From the NCBI GenBank assembly GCA_964618855.1, contig CAZUCD010000004.1, positions 1 through 49,868 of the forward strand: a stretch of 49,868 nt of DNA. The letters run 5' to 3'. Under the pieces are notes generated by a model. It ran no database searches and was not told where the DNA came from. It saw nothing but the letters and a program-made list of their open reading frames with translations. The position numbers were made by a program, and so were the translations under genes. This document shows positions 16,007 to 24,297 of this stretch, one piece after another. Position 1 is the first letter of the stretch; each line of letters begins with the position of its first letter. The DNA comes from CAZUCD01 sp964618855 (GTDB lineage Bacteria > Sumerlaeota > Sumerlaeia > SLMS01 > JANRJK01).

Positions 16007-17224
16007 ATGAGACGCACGCTCCTCCAACGCCTCTGCTGCCCCGTCTGCCGTGGATTCCTGCGGCTGGAGGCGTCCCTCGATCCTCCCGGTTCGGAGGAAC
16101 TCATCGAGGCCGTGCTCCGCTGCTCGACGTGCAGGCGGTGGTTCCGGGTTGAACGCGGCATAGCCGACCTCGTCAGGGACGAGTTGCGCGAGGACGCCGA
16201 CGAACGCGCCTTCCTCACGCGCCATCGGGAGGCATTGACGGCGGAGGTGCTCGACCAGGGGCGTCCGGTGTCGCTGACGAGCAAGCCCGTGGCACGAAGC
16301 GATGCGGATGAGCGCATCGTCGAGGAGGGGCGCCACTGGGGGGCGTTCATGCGCCGATTCTGGGACGCGGGGGACCGATCCATCTTCGACCTCTCCATCC
16401 GCGGGCAGCACCCACGTTTCTACGTTGCGGGAGTCCTGGAGAGGGACACCCGCGACGTGCGGCGCAAGCACGCCTTTTTTCCCACCGCGGCCGGGGATGT
16501 GCTGTTCGAGGGGATATCGTTCCGTCCGGGGGAGACAGGCCTCGACCTGGGCTGCGGGGGGGGACAGTTCACGCTCGCGTACGCCCGGATGGGATTGGAC
16601 GTGGTCGGGATCGACCCGAGCTTCGAGGAACTGGCCATGGCGCGCGAGCACGCGAGGAGTTGCGGCGTGGCGAACGTGGACTACGTGAGGGCGGAACCGG
16701 CCTCCCCCCCCATCGCGCCTGGAACCGTGGACGTGCTGCTCGCCAAGGATGCACTGCACCATGTGCCGGAGCTTTCGCGCGTGGTGCGCGAGAGGATTGC
16801 GCCGTTGCTCAAACCCGGTGCGCGGGCCTTCGTGCATGAGCACGTCGGAAAGTCGAAGGCGAAGCGCCGGATACTCTCCCTCATCGGTCCTCCTCTGATC
16901 GCGAAGCTGAGGCGCCGCTACCCCGGCACGCAGGTGCCCGCTGAACTTCTGCGCGACTCCGCCAATGAGGACGTGTCGATGGACGCGGTGCGCCCGGCGA
17001 TCCTCGACCTGTTTGATTCGGAGCGCGAGTACGCCGGACTCTGGCTCTACCTCGACGTGGAGGGACTCGTGTGGTACGCGTTCGGCAGGCGCCAGTGGCT
17101 CGCCACGATGGCGAAGGGTGCCGCGTGGCTGCTCGAGCACACGCTCCTCGCGGGTGAGCCGCGCGAGTTCTGGTCGTTCCGTGGGCGCCTCAAGGGATCC
17201 GGGGCGGCGCAGGAGCGGCAGTGA
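16007..17224 (+). CDS. SAM-dependent methyltransferase with N-terminal Trm112-like zinc ribbon
   Basis: A 405-residue class I methyltransferase. The N-terminus has two Cys pairs, CPVC (11-14) and CSTC (39-42), typical of Trm112/YcaR-like zinc ribbons. The SAM-binding motif I LDLGCGGG lies at about 179-186, followed by VVGIDPS (motif II acidic residue), VDVLLAKDALHHVPE (motif IV region) and RIAPLLKPGARAFVHEHV. The substrate is not identifiable; relatives act on small molecules, lipids or sugars. ATG 16007 gives a compact N-terminus with the zinc site. The stop overlaps the permease GTG by 4 bp (GTGA), so the two are coupled, although no functional link is evident. The 178 bp upstream, shared with the divergent dehydrogenase gene, presumably hold both promoters; I see no convincing -10/-35 pair. 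Confidence 0.85.
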   Translation: MRRTLLQRLCCPVCRGFLRLEASLDPPGSEELIEAVLRCSTCRRWFRVERGIADLVRDELREDADERAFLTRHREALTAEVLDQGRPVSLTSKPVARSDADERIVEEGRHWGAFMRRFWDAGDRSIFDLSIRGQHPRFYVAGVLERDTRDVRRKHAFFPTAAGDVLFEGISFRPGETGLDLGCGGGQFTLAYARMGLDVVGIDPSFEELAMAREHARSCGVANVDYVRAEPASPPIAPGTVDVLLAKDALHHVPELSRVVRERIAPLLKPGARAFVHEHVGKSKAKRRILSLIGPPLIAKLRRRYPGTQVPAELLRDSANEDVSMDAVRPAILDLFDSEREYAGLWLYLDVEGLVWYAFGRRQWLATMAKGAAWLLEHTLLAGEPREFWSFRGRLKGSGAAQERQ

Positions 17225-18900
17225 GGGTCGGGGCAGGCTGGCGCGCCTTTCTTGCCGTGCCGTGGGTTTGGGCCGCCTGCGCCACCTGGATCATCGTCCC
17301 CCTGGCGTGGGGAGCCGGAAGCGCCTTTTCGATCCGCGGCGTTGGCACAGGGCCCGATCCGGCGCGGCTGTTGGGATTGGCCGTGAACTCAGCCAAGCTG
17401 GCCTGCATCGCCGCGTTCGGGGCGGGGGCGCTCGGAGCGGTCCAGGCCCTCGTGTGGGCCCGGGGCATCCGCCCCCGCTGGCGCGCGTGGTTCGCGGCCT
17501 TCGCCATGGTCCCAGTTTTCGTCCCTCCGGGCATAGTGGCGGTGGTTGCAGTCAGGCTCCTCGGCGCGAATGGGATGCTGACGCGGCTGCTCATGCCCGG
17601 AGTGGAGACCTTCTCCGTCCCCGAGCCGCTGGGCGGAAATGTGTCGGCGCTCAAGCCCGCTCCGATCTTCACAATCGCAGGCGCCGCGTGGACGCTGGCC
17701 TTCTGCTTCGCGCCCGTGGTGTTCGCGGCCGTGGCGGCGGCGCTTGCGCGGATGGACAGGGCGACCGAGGACGCCGCGCGGATCGAGGGCGGCGCGGTGG
17801 GCGCGCTGCGGAATGCGGTCCTGCCGGCGGCGGCGCCGGCGCTCGCGGCATCCACCTCGCTCGTGTTCATCCTGGCGCTGGTCGAGTTCAGCGTCCCGGA
17901 GAGCCTGCGGTCGCTGCCCGTGCTTGTAGGCGAGGTCTACGTCCAGTTCGGCGTGCACTACGACACCCAGGCCGCGCTCGCCGCCGCGGGCGTGCTGGCG
18001 CTGCTGACGTGCATCGCAGGGGCCTCCCTGGCGCGGCCCATCGGCGGGATACTGCCCGCGCCTGGGCAGGAGGAACCGGACTCGCACGCCGTTCGCTGGA
18101 GGGAACTGCGGTGGGCCGTCCTTCCGGGATGGGCGCTTGCCGTGCTTCCGACCGCCGCCATCGTGGGGGTGCTTGCGTCGATGATGAGGCATGAGGACGG
18201 CCCCATGGCGGCGATCCGGGAGACGCTCGTTCTTGCCCACGAGGAACTTGCCTTCGGCTTCGCGCTCGCCGGGGGCGCGGCCCTGCTTTCTTTGGTGGTT
18301 GGTGTTCTCCTCGGCAGGGCCCTCGCCGATCGGCGGAACCCCCGCGGATGGAGGATCGCCCTGTTCCTCGGCTTCCTGGTGCCGGGACCGGTGTGGGGCG
18401 TGGGAATGGCCACGGCGATGCGGATCCCGGTCGGAGCTGCTCCCGAGTCGCTGCTCCTGGCACTGGACGCCTTCGCGGACTCGACGGCGCCGCTGATGAT
18501 CGTGTGGGCCCTCAGGTTCTCGCCTGTCGTCGCCCTGCTGGCGGAGCACTCGTTCCGGGGGATCCCGGGCTCATGGCGTGATGTCGCAGATCTTGAGGGC
18601 GCCAGCAACTGGGCCGTACTTTGGCGCCTGGAGCTCCCAGCGATCAGGCCGACGCTCGGTGCTGCGGCGGCACTCGTGTTTGCGCTGGCGCTCTCGGACG
18701 TAGGGTCGGCCGTGCTGCTCCTGCCGCCAGGGACCACGACCCTCGCCGTGCGACTGATGACCCTGATGCACTATGCTCCGAAGAGCGAAGTGGCCGCGCT
18801 GTCGCTCCTGGGGGCGATTCCGCCGATTCTTGCAGCCGTCGCCGCCGTGAGGCTGGCGGGAGGTGGATGGCTCGGCGGGGGTGGGCGCAGCGCGGGCTGA
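17221..18900 (+). CDS. ABC transporter permease, fused two-domain FbpB/iron(III)-type
   Basis: A 559-residue inner-membrane protein with two tandem BPD_transp_1-like halves and about 12 membrane segments, as in FbpB/CysW-related iron(III) or thiamine permeases. The first EAA-like coupling loop is DAARIEGGAVGALRNAVLPAAAP. The second is VADLEGASNWAVLWRLELPAIRP, with the ELPAIRP ending typical of the FbpB group. The start is GTG 17221, overlapping the methyltransferase stop by 4 bp. Neither an ATPase nor a periplasmic binding protein gene lies nearby: the next gene encodes a CD225 protein 203 bp downstream. Iron is the commonest substrate of the family, but thiamine and phosphonate systems look similar, so the substrate is open. 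Confidence 0.88.
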   Translation: MRVGAGWRAFLAVPWVWAACATWIIVPLAWGAGSAFSIRGVGTGPDPARLLGLAVNSAKLACIAAFGAGALGAVQALVWARGIRPRWRAWFAAFAMVPVFVPPGIVAVVAVRLLGANGMLTRLLMPGVETFSVPEPLGGNVSALKPAPIFTIAGAAWTLAFCFAPVVFAAVAAALARMDRATEDAARIEGGAVGALRNAVLPAAAPALAASTSLVFILALVEFSVPESLRSLPVLVGEVYVQFGVHYDTQAALAAAGVLALLTCIAGASLARPIGGILPAPGQEEPDSHAVRWRELRWAVLPGWALAVLPTAAIVGVLASMMRHEDGPMAAIRETLVLAHEELAFGFALAGGAALLSLVVGVLLGRALADRRNPRGWRIALFLGFLVPGPVWGVGMATAMRIPVGAAPESLLLALDAFADSTAPLMIVWALRFSPVVALLAEHSFRGIPGSWRDVADLEGASNWAVLWRLELPAIRPTLGAAAALVFALALSDVGSAVLLLPPGTTTLAVRLMTLMHYAPKSEVAALSLLGAIPPILAAVAAVRLAGGGWLGGGGRSAG

Positions 18901-18959
18901 TGAGGCGCGCATCGGGCGGGGCTGCGGTGTCGGCGCCGAAGGCGATGGAGATTTCCAAG

Positions 18960-18988
18960 TTGACCGCCTGACGCCGCTCCCGTGAATT
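18960..18988 (+). promoter_or_regulatory. Weak sigma-70-like promoter candidate before the zinc-ribbon/CD225 gene
   Basis: TTGACC (18960-18965), a 17-bp spacer and TGAATT (18983-18988). The -35 is good (5 of 6 to TTGACA) and the -10 is poor (3 of 6). It lies in the 203-bp gap after the permease gene, about 115 bp before the next start. Chance matches of this quality are common, so it is only a candidate. Confidence 0.2.
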
Positions 18989-19103
18989 CAAGCTGGTCAC
19001 ACGGTGATGCAAGCAAGGCAGTTCCCGAACGCGCCGCCACCGGCATGCGCCCAAGGGACCAGATTGTGACAAGGGCGCCCAGTGCGCCGGGGACGACGCT
19101 TCC

Positions 19104-19778
19104 GTGATCAAATGCCAGGTCTGCGGTTACGACAACCAGGATGGGGCCCAGTTCTGCCTGAACTGCGGCAGCCCCCTCGAACAGCAGAAGATGAGCGAGG
19201 CGATGGACGACATCAGTGGCGAGGCCACGGTCGTCATTGATCCGAAGGCCCTGCGCATTCCCCAGGCTCCTCCCCCACCCGCTGCGGCCCCGAAGCCTGC
19301 CGGACCGCCCCCTGCGCCGCTCCCGCCGCCGCGCCCGTCCGGTGCTGCACCGCTTCCGCCCCCCGCGGCCCCGCGTCCCGCCGCGCCACCCCCGCCGCCG
19401 CAGGCCGCTGCGCCACCGATGGCCGCGCCTCCTCAATACGGCCAGCCCCCACAGATGTCCGCCGCGCCCCCACCACCGCCCCCCTCGCAGTTCGGCGGCG
19501 GCATTCAGGGCATTGGCAACTTCGGCGCGCCGCCCCCGGGCGAGTTGCCGAACCCGTGGCTCTACATCGGCCTTTCGGTCGCCACCATCTTCCTGTGCTG
19601 CTGCATAGGCGGCATCGCGGCGACAGTGATGAGCTATCAGGGCATGAAGGCCGCCGAAGCTGGTGACTACAGCACGGCGATGGAGAAGTACAAGCAGGCG
19701 CGGATACTGATGATCATCTCGGCAGTCATCGGCCTCCTCGTGATCGTCGTGCAGGTCATAAGCGCCTTCGCGCGGTAA
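19104..19778 (+). CDS. Zinc-ribbon, Pro-rich, CD225/dispanin-type membrane protein
   Basis: A 224-residue protein in three parts. A zinc ribbon has Cys pairs at C4/C7 and C18/C21 (CQVCG...FCLNCG). A Pro/Ala-rich linker spans roughly 53-145, with runs of up to six prolines. A C-terminal CD225/dispanin-like two-helix membrane domain starts near 149: PNPWLYIGLSVATIFLCCC, then SYQGMKAAEAGDYSTAMEKY, then a second TM ending in VVQVISAF. CD225 proteins (the family of animal IFITMs) are widespread in bacteria with unknown roles. The start is GTG 19104, which gives the zinc ribbon its normal position. The CCC cluster at the end of TM1 corresponds to the palmitoylated Cys of IFITMs, but lipidation here is speculation. 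It lies 6 bp before coaD. Confidence 0.85.
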   Translation: MIKCQVCGYDNQDGAQFCLNCGSPLEQQKMSEAMDDISGEATVVIDPKALRIPQAPPPPAAAPKPAGPPPAPLPPPRPSGAAPLPPPAAPRPAAPPPPPQAAAPPMAAPPQYGQPPQMSAAPPPPPPSQFGGGIQGIGNFGAPPPGELPNPWLYIGLSVATIFLCCCIGGIAATVMSYQGMKAAEAGDYSTAMEKYKQARILMIISAVIGLLVIVVQVISAFAR

Positions 19779-19784
19779 CGCCGC

Positions 19785-20291
19785 ATGACCCCGGAAAGCA
19801 AGCGCATCGCGCTGTACCCGGGATCGTTCGACATCCTGACCTTCGGCCACCTGGACATCATCCAGCGTGGCCGAAAGCTTTTTGACCGGCTGATCGTCGC
19901 GGTTGCGGTGAACTCCGCGAAGTCCCCAACGTTCACGATCCAGGAGCGCGTCGACATCCTGCGCGATGTCACGCGCAGATTCGGCAACGTCGAGGTGACG
20001 ACGTTCACGGGCCTGACCGTCACGTTCGCCCAGGAACACAACGCCCAGTTCATGATCCGTGGCTTGAGGGCCGTGTCCGACTTCGACTTCGAGCTGCAGT
20101 TGGCGATCACCAACCAGCAACTCGTGCGCGACGTGGAGACGATCTTCCTCGCGCCGTCGCCCGAGTACATCTTCCTGAGCTCGAGCCTGGTCCGCGAGGT
20201 GTGGCGGCTGGGGGGGGATGTCTCGGGTTTCATCCCGCCGGAAGTGCTTGCCGCACTCGCCTCAAAGGGACCCGGTCGTCCGGCCGCATGA
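19785..20291 (+). CDS. coaD: Phosphopantetheine adenylyltransferase
   Basis: Catalyses ATP + 4'-phosphopantetheine to dephospho-CoA + PPi, the penultimate step of CoA synthesis. The 168-residue length is typical. The nucleotidyltransferase motif is YPGSFDILTFGHLDII (the usual Pro after FD is Ile, while the T.GH catalytic core is kept). Also visible are MIRGLRAVSDFDFELQ and the C-terminal IFLAPSPEYIFLSSSLVREV. ATG 19785 gives the canonical N-terminus. The stop overlaps the nnr start by 4 bp (ATGA). Position next to acpP and fabF fits CoA and fatty-acid supply. Confidence 0.97.
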   Translation: MTPESKRIALYPGSFDILTFGHLDIIQRGRKLFDRLIVAVAVNSAKSPTFTIQERVDILRDVTRRFGNVEVTTFTGLTVTFAQEHNAQFMIRGLRAVSDFDFELQLAITNQQLVRDVETIFLAPSPEYIFLSSSLVREVWRLGGDVSGFIPPEVLAALASKGPGRPAA

Positions 20292-21832
20292 AGGTGGTCT
20301 CCGCGGAGCAAATGCGCCGCATCGACCGCATCGCGATCGAGGAACGCGGCATGCCCGTGCAGGAATTGATGGAGTCGGCGGGACGCGCCGCCGCGCAGGC
20401 CGTATGCGCGGCGCACCCGGAACCGGGTCGCGCCGTGGTCCTTTGCGGGAAGGGAAACAACGGCGGGGACGGCCTCGTGGCCGCCCGGTGCCTGCACCAG
20501 TACGGCTGGCGCGTGGACGTCGTGATCGTCGAGGAGGGCTTCACGGGAGCCGCCGCGGAGGCCCGCCAGCGCGTCCCCTCACCTGTCCGCATCATCCCGT
20601 GGGAATCCCTCGGCGACAACGGGAGCGAGCTGCTCGCCGCGTGCGATGTCGCCGTGGACGCCCTGCTGGGAACGGGCGCGCGGGGCGCACCGAGGCCGCC
20701 CACCTCCGACATGATCGCCGCGCTCAATTTAGCCAGGGTGCCCGTCGTGGCCATCGACATCCCGTCGGGCTTGGACGCGGACTCCGGCGACGGGGCGCAC
20801 GCCGTCCGGGCGGGCATGACCGTGGCCATCGGACTGCCAAAGCTCGGTCTGCTCGCGGGGGATGGCCCGGAGGTTTCCGGACGCGTCATCGTCGAGAACA
20901 TCGGCTTTCCCACGGACCTGCTGGAGGATTCCGCCGTGCGGACGGAGACGCAGACGCCCGCGGAGGCGGCGGCGCTGCTTCCGCCGAGGCCGCGCAGCGG
21001 GCACAAGGGCACCTTCGGGCTGTGTGTGGTGGCGGCGGGCTGCGAGTCGATGCCCGGGGCGGCGGCGCTGGCCCTCGAGGGCGCGCTGCGCTCCGGGTGC
21101 GGTCTCGTGAGGGGATGGGTGCCGCGCGCCGTGCGACCCATCGTGGCGGGCCGACTGCCCGAAGTGCTCCTCCCCTCCGCCAAGGGCGAGACTGCATCGA
21201 TGCTCCGGCCTCTCCTGAAGAGCGAATGGGAGCAGTTCACGGAGAAGGCCGCTGCAATCGTGGTCGGCCCGGGGATAGGAATGGACGGCGCGACGGCGGA
21301 CTTCGTGTTCCAGGTCCTCGAGAAGTCCGCGGTGCCCGTGGTCGTGGACGCAGATGCGCTCAACCTCCTTGCGCGGGAGCGGGAGTTCCACAGGTTCCTC
21401 GATGCCGAGCACATCCTCACCCCGCATCCGGGGGAACTGGCGAGGCTCCTGGAGCGCCCGGCGAGCGGGATCCAGGCGGACCGCTGGCAGGCTGCCATGG
21501 ACGCCGCGGACAAGTTCGGATGCACCGTCGTTTTGAAGGGCGCGGGCACGCTTGTCGCCACGCCGGGAGGGGCCGTGACCCACATACCCACGGGAAACAC
21601 GGCGCTCGCGCGGGGGGGCAGTGGGGACCTGCTTGCGGGGCTGATCGGCGGGCTGGCGGCGCAGGGATGCACGCCGGCGAGCGCGGCGCGCCTCGGGGCC
21701 TGGGTTCAAGGACTTGCGGCGGACATCGCTGCGCGGGACGGCTCCCCCCGCGGGCTGACGGTTTCGGAGATCGCCGCGCGCCTTCCCCTCGCCTTCCGGG
21801 AAACCGAGGCCGCAGCATCCCCGCCATCCTGA
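20288..21832 (+). CDS. nnr: Bifunctional NAD(P)HX epimerase / ADP-dependent NAD(P)HX dehydratase
   Basis: Repairs hydrated NAD(P)H. The N-terminal YjeF_N domain epimerises R- and S-NAD(P)HX; the C-terminal ribokinase-like domain dehydrates S-NAD(P)HX using ADP or ATP. The protein has 514 residues. The N-domain shows ELMESAGRAAA, CGKGNNGGDGLVAARCL and the acidic VDALLGTGARG. The C-domain begins near 230 and shows HKGTFGLCVVAAG, HPGELARL and the catalytic GNTALARGGSGDLLAG. ATG 20288 overlaps the coaD stop; the longer open frame upstream is coaD's shadow. It is followed 17 bp later by lolD. No missing catalytic motif is seen. Confidence 0.95.
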   Translation: MKVVSAEQMRRIDRIAIEERGMPVQELMESAGRAAAQAVCAAHPEPGRAVVLCGKGNNGGDGLVAARCLHQYGWRVDVVIVEEGFTGAAAEARQRVPSPVRIIPWESLGDNGSELLAACDVAVDALLGTGARGAPRPPTSDMIAALNLARVPVVAIDIPSGLDADSGDGAHAVRAGMTVAIGLPKLGLLAGDGPEVSGRVIVENIGFPTDLLEDSAVRTETQTPAEAAALLPPRPRSGHKGTFGLCVVAAGCESMPGAAALALEGALRSGCGLVRGWVPRAVRPIVAGRLPEVLLPSAKGETASMLRPLLKSEWEQFTEKAAAIVVGPGIGMDGATADFVFQVLEKSAVPVVVDADALNLLAREREFHRFLDAEHILTPHPGELARLLERPASGIQADRWQAAMDAADKFGCTVVLKGAGTLVATPGGAVTHIPTGNTALARGGSGDLLAGLIGGLAAQGCTPASAARLGAWVQGLAADIAARDGSPRGLTVSEIAARLPLAFRETEAAASPPS

Positions 21833-21849
21833 ATCCCCCGCCGGAATCC

Positions 21850-22533
21850 ATGCCCAACCCGATCGTCAAGGCCACGCAAGTAGAGAAGACCTACGTCGAC
21901 GGGGACCGCACGCTGCGCGTCCTTTCGGGCGTCACGCTGGAGATCGAGCGCGGCCGCAGCGTCGCCATCGTGGGCCGGTCCGGCAGCGGCAAGTCCACCC
22001 TTCTGCACCTGCTGGGCGCACTCGACCGCCCGACCACGGGGAGCGTGCTCTTCGATGGCAAGCCGCTGGAGGGGATGTCCGACGGCGAGTTGGCGCGCCT
22101 GCGTGCCAGGCACGTCGGGTTCATCTACCAGTTTCACCACCTCTTGCCCGAGTTTACGGCCCTCGAGAACGTGCTGCTTCCCGGGATGATTCTGGGCGGA
22201 AACCACGCCGACCTGGTGAAGCGCGCCGAGTTCCTACTCGCGTCGGTGGGACTCTCGGACCGATCGACGCACCGTCCGGCAAAACTCTCCGGGGGGGAGC
22301 GCCAGCGCGTCGCGCTCGCGCGCGCCCTCATGAACGACCCGGACGTCGTCCTGGCGGATGAACCCACGGGGGACCTCGACGAAACGACCGGCCGGGAGGT
22401 GATCGACTTCGTCGTTGGGCAGACGGTGAAGATGCAGAAGGCCGTGGTGCTGGTGACGCACGACCCTTCCCTGGCCGCGAGGGCCGACGAGTGCCACAGG
22501 CTCGACGCGGGCGTGCTCAGGCGGGAGCGCTAG
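21850..22533 (+). CDS. lolD: LolD-type ABC transporter ATP-binding protein
   Basis: A 227-residue ATPase of the LolD/MacB-ATPase group, which powers release of lipoproteins from the inner membrane toward the outer membrane. Walker A GRSGSGKS (42-49), Q-loop and LolD-typical FIYQFHHLLPEFTALENVLLP, signature LSGGERQRVALARAL, Walker B VVLADEPTGDLDE and H-loop LVTHD are all intact. ATG 21850 gives the expected N-terminus. LolC/LolE-type permeases are not in the window and would have to be encoded elsewhere. A related FtsX- or MacB-type exporter is the alternative assignment. Confidence 0.9.
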   Translation: MPNPIVKATQVEKTYVDGDRTLRVLSGVTLEIERGRSVAIVGRSGSGKSTLLHLLGALDRPTTGSVLFDGKPLEGMSDGELARLRARHVGFIYQFHHLLPEFTALENVLLPGMILGGNHADLVKRAEFLLASVGLSDRSTHRPAKLSGGERQRVALARALMNDPDVVLADEPTGDLDETTGREVIDFVVGQTVKMQKAVVLVTHDPSLAARADECHRLDAGVLRRER

Positions 22534-22700
22534 GCGGGGATATCCTGCGAATGCTGGCTGCCGGAGTTTCGGCGCGTCCCTTTTGGCTTGCCGCCCATGC
22601 CCTCCGGGCACGAATCCTCCCGAGCAATCCTGACGGTCTCCGGCTCGCCCCACGCGCCCCGGGGGCTTCATTATTCCTCTACGTGGAGCGCCACCCGCTC

Positions 22701-22946
22701 ATGTCCAACATCGAAGAAAAAGTCAAAGAGTGCATCGTCACGCAGCTCGGCGTGAACGAGGACGAGATCACGCCCACGGCGTCCTTCGTGGACGACCTCG
22801 GCGCCGACTCGCTCGACGTCGTCGAACTCGCGATGGCGTTCGAGGAAAAGTTCGGCGTGGAGATCCCGGACGACGACATGGACAAGATCCGGACGGTCGG
22901 CGACGCGATCAAGTACATCGAGGAAAAGGCCCCGAACAAGGGCTGA
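22701..22946 (+). CDS. acpP: Acyl carrier protein
   Basis: An 81-residue acidic carrier of fatty-acid intermediates. The phosphopantetheine attachment Ser is Ser37 in DLGADSLDVVELAMAFEEKF, exactly as in type II fatty-acid-synthase ACPs. Helix I (IEEKVKECIVTQLGV) and the C-terminal IPDDDMDKIRTVGDAIKYI are canonical. ATG 22701 is chosen over the much longer open frame, since it begins the standard MSNIEEKVK sequence. The 167 bp between lolD and this gene hold no recognised feature and may carry its promoter. fabF follows 91 bp downstream. Confidence 0.97.
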   Translation: MSNIEEKVKECIVTQLGVNEDEITPTASFVDDLGADSLDVVELAMAFEEKFGVEIPDDDMDKIRTVGDAIKYIEEKAPNKG

Positions 22947-23037
22947 TCCCACCTCCTGCGAGACGGGCGGCGCATCGATGGTGCGCCGCCCGTCCCCACC
23001 CCCCGAAGTCACCCATTCCGCACCAATCAGGACCCCC

Positions 23038-24279
23038 ATGACGCCTCCGCGTGTTGTCGTTACAGGGATGGGCGTGATCTCGCCCGTCGGAAACACCGTT
23101 CCCGAGTTTTGGGCCTCGCTCCTCGCCTCGAAGAGCGGCGCGGGCCCGATCACGCGCTTCGATTCCTCCGGGCACAAGACGCACTTCGCGGCCGAGGTGA
23201 AGAACTACGACCCCGCCAAGCACTTCGACCCCAAGGAAGTCAGGCGAATCGACCGGTTCATCCAGTTCTCCCTGATTGCAGCTCGAGAGGCGATGGCCGA
23301 CAGCGGCATCGACCTGGAGAAAGTGGACCGCGACGAGTTCGGCGTCATCATGGGCAGTGGCATCGGTGGCCTCGACATCCTCGAGGAGCAGCACGCGATC
23401 ATGCTCCAGAAGGGCCCGTCGCGCGTCAGCCCGCTCCTCGTTCCGCGCATGATCGTCAACATGATCTCGGGACAGGTCAGCATCCAGTTCGGCCTGCGCG
23501 GGCCGAACACGTCCATCGTGACGGCATGCACGTCGGGGACGAATTCGGTCGGGGAGGCGTTCAAGACGATCCAGCGCGGGCAGGCCACGCTGATGCTTGC
23601 CGGCGGGACGGAGGCGGCCATCACGCCGCTCAGCATCGCTGGCTTCGAGAACATGCGCGCGCTCTCGAACCGCAACGACTCGCCGGAGACGGCGAGCCGG
23701 CCCTTCTCCGCCACGCGCGACGGCTTCGTCATGGGCGAGGGCGCGGCGTTGCTGGTGCTCGAGGAACTTGAGCACGCAAGGCGACGCGGGGCCCGCATCT
23801 ATGCGGAGCTCACGGGCTACGGCATGTCCGCCGACGCCTACCACATGACGGCGCCCTCCGCCGATGGCGATGGCGCGATCCGCTGCATGCGCAACGCCCT
23901 GAAGGATGCCAGGCTTTCACCCGACGCGATCTCCTACATCAACGCCCACGGAACCAGCACGGACCTGAACGACAAGATCGAGACGCTCGCGATCAAGAAA
24001 GTGTTCGGGGACCGCGCCGACAAGCTCCCCGTTTCCTCGACGAAGTCGATGACGGGGCACCTCCTCGGCGCGGCGGGAAGCATCGAGGCCGTCGTGTGCT
24101 GCCTGGCGATCCGGGACAACGTCATGCCGCCCACGATCAACCTCAACGATCCCGATCCCGACTGCGACCTGGACTACGTGCCGCACACGGCCCGGCAGGG
24201 GCGGGTGGACCACGCGCTCAGCAACTCCTTCGGCTTCGGCGGACACAACGGGACGCTCATCTTCTCGCGCTTGGCCTGA
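23038..24279 (+). CDS. fabF: Beta-ketoacyl-ACP synthase II
   Basis: Condenses malonyl-ACP with acyl-ACP in fatty-acid elongation. The 413-residue protein has the complete Cys-His-His triad: Cys164 in TACTSG, His304 in NAHGTST and His341 in KSMTGHLLGAAG, with Lys336 before it. The N-terminus VVVTGMGVISPVG and C-terminal SNSFGFGGHNGTLIF are diagnostic. ATG 23038 has an AGGA ribosome-binding site. It directly follows acpP and precedes rnc by 18 bp, the common bacterial acpP-fabF-rnc order. Confidence 0.98.
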   Translation: MTPPRVVVTGMGVISPVGNTVPEFWASLLASKSGAGPITRFDSSGHKTHFAAEVKNYDPAKHFDPKEVRRIDRFIQFSLIAAREAMADSGIDLEKVDRDEFGVIMGSGIGGLDILEEQHAIMLQKGPSRVSPLLVPRMIVNMISGQVSIQFGLRGPNTSIVTACTSGTNSVGEAFKTIQRGQATLMLAGGTEAAITPLSIAGFENMRALSNRNDSPETASRPFSATRDGFVMGEGAALLVLEELEHARRRGARIYAELTGYGMSADAYHMTAPSADGDGAIRCMRNALKDARLSPDAISYINAHGTSTDLNDKIETLAIKKVFGDRADKLPVSSTKSMTGHLLGAAGSIEAVVCCLAIRDNVMPPTINLNDPDPDCDLDYVPHTARQGRVDHALSNSFGFGGHNGTLIFSRLA

Positions 24280-24297
24280 CCCCGAATCGAGGTACCG

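Noticed and set aside
18901..18971. A 23-codon frame starting on the stop of the FbpB-type permease
   Set aside because: The start overlaps the stop, but there is no ribosome-binding sequence and no recognisable peptide; likely chance.
21850..22533. FtsE as an alternative identity for the LolD-type ATPase
   Set aside because: The FIYQFHHLLPEFTALENV wording is LolD-like and no ftsX follows.
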